Under the pieces are notes generated by a model. That model was not told the DNA's origin. It did not search any database and saw nothing but the letters and a program-made list of their open reading frames with translations. From JAFHCF01 sp048497495 (GTDB lineage Bacteria > Pseudomonadota > Alphaproteobacteria > Rhizobiales > Ancalomicrobiaceae), in contig JAFHCF010000083.1 in NCBI GenBank assembly GCA_048497495.1, positions 1 through 5,834 of the forward strand: a stretch of 5,834 nt of DNA, given 5' to 3'. Both the position numbers and the translations under genes were made by a program. Shown here one piece after another: positions 1-5,834 of the stretch. Every line of letters begins with the position of its first letter. The stretch's first letter is position 1.

Positions 1-922
1 CGCGCGGCTCGACGCCGCGCGAGGTCGGCGCCTGTCTGGTGATGCGGCCCGACGGCGGGTTTTCCGGCACCATCGGCGGCGGCGCCTTCGAATGGCGCCT
101 GCTCGCCCGCGCCGGCCGCGCCCTGATGAGCGGCACGCCGCGCGTGGTCTTCGAGGAGGTGGTGCTCGGCCCCGACCTCGGCCAGTGCTGCGGCGGGCGG
201 GTCACCGTCCTGATCGAGAATTTCGACCACGCCGATCTCGATACCGCGCGACGCCTGGCCGGCGCCGAGGCGGGCGGCGCCTTCACCACCACGGGCGTGG
301 TCGCCGACGATCGCATCCGGCGCACCCTCGTCGACGATTCGGCGCTGGAGCCGGGTCTCCAGCCCGACGGCGGGTTGGTCGAACGCTTCGGCGAGGATCC
401 GCGCGAGCTTCGACTCTTCGGCGCCGGCCATGTCGGCCGCGCCCTGATGTTGGCGCTGGCGCCGCTGCCGTTCCGCGTCGCCTGGATCGACGGGCGCGCC
501 AACGCTTTCCCGACGGCGACGCCGCGCAACGTCGACTTGCACGCGCCGGCCGATCCGCTGACCCTGGTCGCCTCGGCGCCGGGCGGCGCCTTCGTCCTCG
601 CCATGACCCACGACCACGCCCTCGACTTCGCCATCGTCGATGCCGCCCTGCGACGCGCCGACCTGCCGTGGATCGGGGTCATCGGCTCGCAAACCAAGCG
701 TGCCCGATTCGTGAGCAGGCTGACGGAAATCGGGCACACGGTCGCCGCGACTCGCCGTATGGTCTGCCCCATCGGCGTCGTCGGGCCGCGATCCAAGAAG
801 CCGGCGGTGATCGCTGCCGCGATCGCGGTCGAACTCCTGGTCGCCGATGAAGTGGCACGGAATACGCATGGGGGAACGCGCGTGGCGCTCGGCGCCGCCG
901 AGCGGGTGCGAGAGGAGTGGGC

Positions 923-926
<4 letters not shown>
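1..926 (+). CDS. xdhC: XdhC family Moco insertion/sulfuration chaperone for xanthine dehydrogenase (5' partial)
   Basis: In its family (best studied in Rhodobacter capsulatus) XdhC binds molybdenum cofactor, helps its sulfuration and hands it to the XdhB subunit of xanthine dehydrogenase in the cytoplasm; it is not part of the mature enzyme. The frame is open from base 3 and gives 307 visible residues. The N-terminal XdhC/CoxI domain shows GSTPREVGA immediately at the left edge, then SGTIGGGA, and GQCCGG (visible residues 60-65, bases 180-197), the family's conserved cysteine motif. The C-terminal Rossmann-type XdhC_C domain begins with GAGHVGRAL (140-148) and continues with IGSQTKRARF (227-236), CPIG (255-258) and SKKP (264-267). 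An in-frame GTG at 39 is not the start, because conserved family sequence precedes it; I estimate that 20-30 residues are missing. The stop TGA (924-926) overlaps the ATG of the next gene (ATGA), suggesting co-translation with the transporter. A CoxI-like maturation factor is less likely, given the purine-type transporter alongside. Confidence 0.93.
911..917 (+). promoter_or_regulatory. Shine-Dalgarno of the ABC ATPase gene, decides its start
   Basis: AGAGGAG lies 5 bases before ATG 923. A possible GTG start at 917 falls on the last base of this motif, so ATG 923 is preferred. The site lies inside the end of xdhC, as expected for coupled translation. Confidence 0.7.
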
Positions 927-2534
<1,608 letters not shown>

Positions 2535-2545
<11 letters not shown>

Positions 2546-3623
2546 GCTCGAGAAACGCTCCGAACGCTCCAAAGTGATGGCCTGGGCCTCGCCGCTGATC
2601 GCGGTCCTCGCCACCATCGTCACCGGCGGCCTGATCTTCGCGGCGATCGGCATCCCGCCGTTGAAGGGCCTGTGGATCTTCTTCCTCGAGCCCTTCTCGT
2701 CGCTGTGGTCGATCGAGGAACTGGTGGTCAAGGCGACGCCGCTGATCCTGATCGGCGTCGGCCTGTCGGTGGCCTATCGCGCCAACGTCTGGAACATCGG
2801 CGCCGAGGGCCAGTTCACCGCCGGCGCGATGATGGGCTCGCTGGTGCCGATCTTCTTCAACACCTGGCAGTCGCCGGCGACGCTGGTCGCCATGCTGGTG
2901 CTCGGTATCCTCGGCGGCATGATCTGGGCGGCGATCCCCGCCTACCTCAAGATCAAGGCCGGCGCCAACGAGATCCTCGTGTCGCTGATGCTGGTCTATG
3001 TCTCGCAGCTCCTGCTCGACTGGCTGGTGCGCGGCCCCTGGCGCGATCCCCACGGCTACAACTTCCCGAAGTCCGTCTCCTTCGAGGGCTGGCAGACCAT
3101 GCCGACCTTCGGCGAGGGCCGCCTCAACCTCGGCATCGTGCTGGCGATCGCCGCCGCGATCGCGCTCGCCGTCCTGATGCGGCGGACGCTGAAGGGCTTC
3201 GAGGTCCGCGTCCTCGGCGAGGCGCCGCGCGCCGGCCGCTTCGCCGGCTTCTCCTCCGACCGCATGGTGGTCTTCGTCTTCCTCCTGTCGGGCGGCCTCG
3301 CCGGCCTCGCCGGCGTCGTCGAGGTGGCCTCCACCGTCGGCCAGCTCCAGCCCAACATCTCGCCCGGCTACGGCTTCACCGCGATCATCGTCGCCTTCCT
3401 CGGTCGGCTCGATCCGATCGGCGTGGTGGTGGCGGCCTTCATGCTGGCGGTGAGCTACCTCGGCGGCGAGGCGGCGCAGGTGGCGCTCGGCATCTCCGAC
3501 AAGGCGGCGCGGGTCTTCCAGGGCGTGCTGCTGTTCTGGGTGCTCGCCTGCGACACCCTGATCCTCTATCGCCTGCGCTTCGTCGCCGGCCGACCCGCCT
3601 CCCGGGAGGGCGCCGCCGGATGA
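2535..3623 (+). CDS. ABC transporter permease, BPD_transp_2 family (first, NupP/YufP-like)
   Basis: This is an inner-membrane subunit of 362 residues, the usual size for the longer of the two permeases in BMP-type importers. After a charged cytoplasmic start (MRIELEKRSERSK) come hydrophobic segments at roughly 17-39, 65-82, 93-108, 113-135, 146-166, 198-215, 244-264, 280-310 and 326-346. The conserved motif NVWNIGAEGQ sits at 84-93, and the cytoplasmic loop that should contact the ATPase at about 223-239 (RVLGEAPRAGRFAGF). Residues 167-195 are more polar, suggesting a periplasmic loop. GTG 2535 overlaps the ATPase gene by 11 bases and has a Shine-Dalgarno. The stop TGA (3621-3623) overlaps the start of permease 2 (ATGA). 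It should pair with permease 2 to form the channel; the substrate is inferred from context, not visible in this protein. Confidence 0.93.
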
Positions 3624-4546
3624 CCAACGACATGCTGCTCTCGGTGCTGCTCACCATCGTCACCGCCTCGACGCCGCTGCTGCTCGCGGCGCTGGGCGAG
3701 CTCGTCTCCGAGCGCGCCGGCGTCCTCAACCTCGGGGTCGAGGGCATGATGGTGATGGGGGCGGTCGCCGGCTTCGCCGTGGCGCTCACCACCGGTTCGC
3801 CCTATCTCGGCATCGTCGCGGCGGCGATCGCCGGGGCGCTCCTCGCCGTGCCCTTCGGCGTCCTCACCCTCAATCTCGTCGCCAATCAGGTGGCCACCGG
3901 CCTCGCCCTGACGCTGCTCGGCCTCGGCCTGTCGGGACTGATCGGCGAACGCTTCGTCGGCCAGCCCGGTGTCCGCCTCGCCAAGCTCCACATCCCCGGC
4001 CTCACCGACATCCCCTTCGTCGGGCCGGTGCTCTTCGGCCAGGACGTGCTGGTCTACCTGTCGCTGGTGCTCGCCGCCGTCGTCTCCTGGGTGATCTTCC
4101 ACACCCGCGTCGGCCTGATCCTGCGCGCCGTCGGCGACAATCACGGCTCGGCCCATGCGCTGGGCTACTCGGTGATGCGGGTGCGCTGGGGCGCGGTGCT
4201 GTTCGGCGGGGCGCTCTCCGGCCTCGGCGGCGGCTATCTGTCGCTCGCCTACACGCCGCAGTGGATCGAGAACATGACGGCGGGCCGCGGCTGGATCGCG
4301 CTCGCCCTGGTGGTGTTCTCGTCCTGGCTGCCGGGCCGACTGGTGATCGGCGCCTATCTCTTCGGCGCCGTCACCATCCTCGGCTTCTTCGTCCAGGGGC
4401 TCGGCGTCGGCGTGCCGGCACAGCTCTTGTCCTCGCTGCCTTATCTCGTCACCATCGCCGCGCTGGTCGTCATCTCGAGGCGACGCGGCAAGGCCAGGGC
4501 CGACACGCCCGCCTGTCTCGGTCAGCCGTTCGTGCCGGATCGATGA
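3620..4546 (+). CDS. ABC transporter permease, BPD_transp_2 family (second, NupQ/YufQ-like)
   Basis: This 308-residue protein is the shorter inner-membrane partner of permease 1. It shows the family motif VLNLGVEGMM (35-44), equivalent to the NIGAEGQ motif of permease 1, and a loop LRAVGDNHGSAHALGYS (168-184) expected to contact the ATPase. GRGWIALALVVF (222-233) matches the conserved late segment of these proteins. Hydrophobic stretches lie near 6-26, 42-57, 61-83, 92-109, 141-161, 190-210, 223-262 and 269-286. A basic, probably cytoplasmic tail of about 22 residues follows (SRRRGKARA onwards). The frame stays open upstream to 2672, but that part is a shadow of permease 1. ATG 3620 is the start because GGGAGGG (3604-3610) lies 9 bases before it, it overlaps the previous stop in ATGA, and the family similarity begins there. 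An 81-base gap separates it from the binding-protein gene. Confidence 0.94.
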   Translation: MTNDMLLSVLLTIVTASTPLLLAALGELVSERAGVLNLGVEGMMVMGAVAGFAVALTTGSPYLGIVAAAIAGALLAVPFGVLTLNLVANQVATGLALTLLGLGLSGLIGERFVGQPGVRLAKLHIPGLTDIPFVGPVLFGQDVLVYLSLVLAAVVSWVIFHTRVGLILRAVGDNHGSAHALGYSVMRVRWGAVLFGGALSGLGGGYLSLAYTPQWIENMTAGRGWIALALVVFSSWLPGRLVIGAYLFGAVTILGFFVQGLGVGVPAQLLSSLPYLVTIAALVVISRRRGKARADTPACLGQPFVPDR

Positions 4547-4557
4547 AGCTTCGGCAT

Positions 4558-4582
4558 GCGCGCCCTTCGCGGTCGGGCGCGC
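4558..4582 (+). other. GC-rich intercistronic hairpin before the binding-protein gene
   Basis: GCGCGCCC (4558-4565) pairs perfectly with GGGCGCGC (4575-4582) around a 9-base loop: 8 G-C pairs. No T-run follows, so it is not a normal intrinsic terminator. It sits 11 bases after the permease 2 stop and 45 bases before ATG 4628. Plausible roles are partial termination, protection of the mRNA 3' end, or a processing boundary that sets the level of the binding protein. Chance is possible in DNA this GC-rich. I see no convincing promoter boxes in the 81-base gap. Confidence 0.4.
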
Positions 4583-4616
4583 GCGCCGCTCAGATTTCGT
4601 ACCGCCCGCATCCGAT

Positions 4617-4622
4617 GGAGGA
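4617..4622 (+). promoter_or_regulatory. Strong Shine-Dalgarno of the binding-protein gene, decides its start
   Basis: GGAGGA, followed by AG, lies 5 bases before ATG 4628 and is the strongest ribosome site in the window. It rules against the upstream in-frame ATG 4556, which lies beside the hairpin and would put 24 arginine-rich residues before the signal peptide. A strong site fits the need for excess binding protein over membrane subunits. Confidence 0.75.
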
Positions 4623-4627
4623 AGCAC

Positions 4628-5722
4628 ATGAAGAACAGGTCCGCGCTCACCCGCCGTGACGCGATGGCGAGCGCCGTCGCCGGTTCACTGGCACTCGCGC
4701 TCTGCGCGAGTCTCGCCGGTCCGGCCGCCGCCGCCGACAAACTCAAGGCCGCGTGGGTCTACGTCGGCCCGGTCGGCGACTTCGGTTACTCCTACCAGCA
4801 CGACCAGGGCCGCAAGGCGGTCGAGAAGGCGCTGGGCGACAAGGTCCAGACCACCTTCGTCGAGAACGTGCCGGAAGGCCCCGACGCCGAGCGCGCCATC
4901 GAGCGCCTCGCCCGCGACGGCAACCAGATGATCTTCACCACCTCCTTCGGCTTCATGGATCCGACCCTCAAGGTCGCCAAGAAGTTCCCGAACGTGAAGT
5001 TCGAGCACGCCACCGGTTTCAAGCGCGCCGACAATGTCGCCACCTACTCGGCCCGCTTCTACGAGGGCCGCTACGTCATCGGTCAGATCGCCGGCAAGAT
5101 GACCAAGTCGAACACCATCGGCTACATCGTGTCGTTCCCGATCCCCGAGGTGGTCTCCGGCATCAACGCCTTCATACTCGGCGCCCAGTCGGTCAACCCG
5201 AACGTCAAGGTCAAGATCATCTGGGTGAACTCCTGGTACGACCCGGGCAAGGAAGCCGACGCGGCGAAGGTACTGATCGGCCAGGGCGCCGACATCCTGA
5301 CCCAACACACCGACTCCACCGCGCCGCTGCAGGTGGCGCAGGAGAAGGGCATCCTCGGCTTCGGCCAGTCCTCGGACATGGCCAAGTTCGCCCCCAAGGC
5401 CCAGATCACCTCGATCGTCGACGACTGGTCGCACTACTACATCGGCCGGGTGAAGGCCGCCCTCGACGGCTCGTGGAAGGCGATCGACACCTGGGACGGC
5501 ATGAAGGAAGAGGCGGTGGTCCTGCCGCCGATCGCCAACGTGCCCGACGACGTCAAGGCGATGGCCGAGAAGACCGCGGCGGCGATCAAGGCCGGCACGC
5601 TCAAGCCCTTCGCCGGCACCATCACCAAGCAGGACGGCACCACGGTCAAGGATCTCGACGACGGCGCCATCCTGTCGATGAACTGGTACGTCAAGGGCAT
5701 CGACGACAAGCTGCCGCAGTGA
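4628..5722 (+). CDS. BMP family (PnrA-like) periplasmic substrate-binding protein, probably purine/nucleoside
   Basis: This 364-residue protein is the receptor that should capture substrate in the periplasm and deliver it to the permeases. The signal peptide has a basic start with a twin arginine (TRRDAM, Arg9-Arg10), a hydrophobic core at about 14-30 and a likely signal peptidase I site near AAAA/DK (35-37). Cys26 is preceded by Leu and so does not form a lipobox; unlike many Gram-positive and spirochete relatives, it looks soluble. The BMP fold begins at AAWVYVGPVGDFGYSY (41-56), equivalent to the ligand-contacting first loop of the family. Other landmarks are SFGFMDP, the hinge-side stretch NSWYDPGKE (201-209, Trp203), HTDS (227-230) and GFGQSSDM (244-251). 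Family members bind purine nucleosides (PnrA), other nucleosides, purine bases or riboflavin. Ligand choice cannot be read from sequence alone; purine is inferred from the neighbouring xdhC. Start ATG 4628 is set by its Shine-Dalgarno. Confidence 0.94.
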   Translation: MKNRSALTRRDAMASAVAGSLALALCASLAGPAAAADKLKAAWVYVGPVGDFGYSYQHDQGRKAVEKALGDKVQTTFVENVPEGPDAERAIERLARDGNQMIFTTSFGFMDPTLKVAKKFPNVKFEHATGFKRADNVATYSARFYEGRYVIGQIAGKMTKSNTIGYIVSFPIPEVVSGINAFILGAQSVNPNVKVKIIWVNSWYDPGKEADAAKVLIGQGADILTQHTDSTAPLQVAQEKGILGFGQSSDMAKFAPKAQITSIVDDWSHYYIGRVKAALDGSWKAIDTWDGMKEEAVVLPPIANVPDDVKAMAEKTAAAIKAGTLKPFAGTITKQDGTTVKDLDDGAILSMNWYVKGIDDKLPQ

Positions 5723-5735
5723 CGAAGAGCCGGGT

Positions 5736-5766
5736 GGGGCGGGCCCCTTGATGGGCGCCCAGCCCC
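5736..5766 (+). terminator. Probable operon-end hairpin after the binding-protein gene
   Basis: Starting 13 bases after the last stop codon, the arms pair as 5736-5740 with 5762-5766, 5741-5744 with 5757-5760 and 5745-5747 with 5753-5755. This gives 12 pairs with single-base bulges A5761 and C5756 and the loop TTGAT (5748-5752). It is stable and well placed to end the transcript or protect its 3' end. No T-run follows, so this is a hairpin-only or Rho-assisted end, not a textbook intrinsic terminator. Confidence 0.5.
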
Positions 5767-5807
5767 TCGACGAAGCGTCCCAGCGGCGAAGGCGCTCTCC
5801 TCCGGTC

Positions 5808-5830
5808 CTCTCCCCCCTCGTGGGGGAGGG
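5808..5830. repeat. C/G-rich inverted repeat, possibly a dispersed intergenic palindrome
   Basis: CCTCTCCCCCC followed by TCGT and GGGGGAGGG folds into a 9-pair stem (5808-5816 with 5822-5830, one T-G wobble) with loop CTCGT. From memory, similar CTCCCCC/GGGGGAG palindromes are scattered between genes in many alphaproteobacterial genomes. The element touches the right edge and may continue outside. It could also serve as a second terminator stem. Only one copy is visible, so repeat status is inferred. Confidence 0.4.
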
Positions 5831-5834
5831 ACAG

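Noticed and set aside
2672..3619. An upstream extension of permease 2, giving a 624-residue fusion
   Set aside because: The extension is arginine-rich and lies wholly in another frame of permease 1. Family similarity begins at ATG 3620, which has its own Shine-Dalgarno.
4576..4587. Alternating GC palindrome as a protein operator
   Set aside because: It overlaps the arm of the hairpin and is explained by local GC alternation. No known operator pattern matches.
3566..4627. Long minus-strand reading frame of 353 residues opposite permease 2
   Set aside because: Its composition is highly repetitive and charged (runs rich in Glu, Arg, Asp, Gly, His). It mirrors the codons of a clear membrane gene and shows no recognisable domain. 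Long shadow frames are expected at this GC content.
4556..4627. ATG 4556 as start of the binding protein
   Set aside because: It would add 24 arginine-rich residues before a normal signal peptide, and it has no ribosome site. ATG 4628 has a strong one.
4700..4710. Lipoprotein cysteine (Cys26) in the binding-protein signal peptide
   Set aside because: The residue before Cys is Leu, not Gly, Ala or Ser, so there is no valid lipobox. A later Ala-rich signal peptidase I site fits better.
4685..5434. Minus-strand 249-residue frame opposite the binding protein
   Set aside because: It is a low-complexity Gly/Val/Asp/Leu/Arg-rich mirror of a well-supported gene, with no domain.

Overview
The window is a very GC-rich stretch with five genes, all on the + strand and tightly packed. 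The codons strongly prefer G or C at the third position. The proteins resemble their alphaproteobacterial family members, most likely Hyphomicrobiales (Rhizobiales)-like. That placement rests on protein style and base composition alone and is an inference.

Layout: (1) 1-926 is the 3' part of an xdhC gene, whose product is the molybdenum-cofactor insertion and sulfuration chaperone of xanthine dehydrogenase. The reading frame is open to the left edge, so the true start lies outside the window. (2) 923-2545 encodes a double-domain ABC ATPase. (3) 2535-3623 and (4) 3620-4546 encode two different inner-membrane permeases of the BPD_transp_2 type. (5) 4628-5722 encodes a periplasmic substrate-binding protein of the BMP (basic membrane protein / PnrA-like) family. 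The first four genes overlap at each junction by 4, 11 and 4 bases, which is typical of translational coupling. The binding-protein gene is set off by an 81-base gap that carries a strong GC-rich hairpin and a very good Shine-Dalgarno sequence. A bulged 12-bp hairpin 13 bases after the last stop codon probably ends the operon. A second hairpin at the right edge resembles dispersed C/G-rich palindromes common between alphaproteobacterial genes.

Function: genes 2-5 form a complete ABC importer of the nucleoside/purine class (Bacillus NupNOPQ-like, Treponema PnrA-like). Relatives of the class carry nucleosides, purine bases or, in spirochetes, riboflavin. Overlap with xdhC makes a purine that feeds xanthine dehydrogenase the best guess for the substrate: hypoxanthine, xanthine, guanine, adenine or a purine nucleoside. 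The binding protein would capture it in the periplasm, the two permeases and the ATPase would import it, and xanthine dehydrogenase matured by XdhC would oxidise it towards urate. The xanthine dehydrogenase structural genes are not in the window; they may lie to the left.

I see no mobile element, CRISPR array, tRNA or rRNA, and no clearly new system. The remaining interest lies in the xdhC-transporter coupling, the gene order with the binding protein last, and the intercistronic and terminal hairpins.
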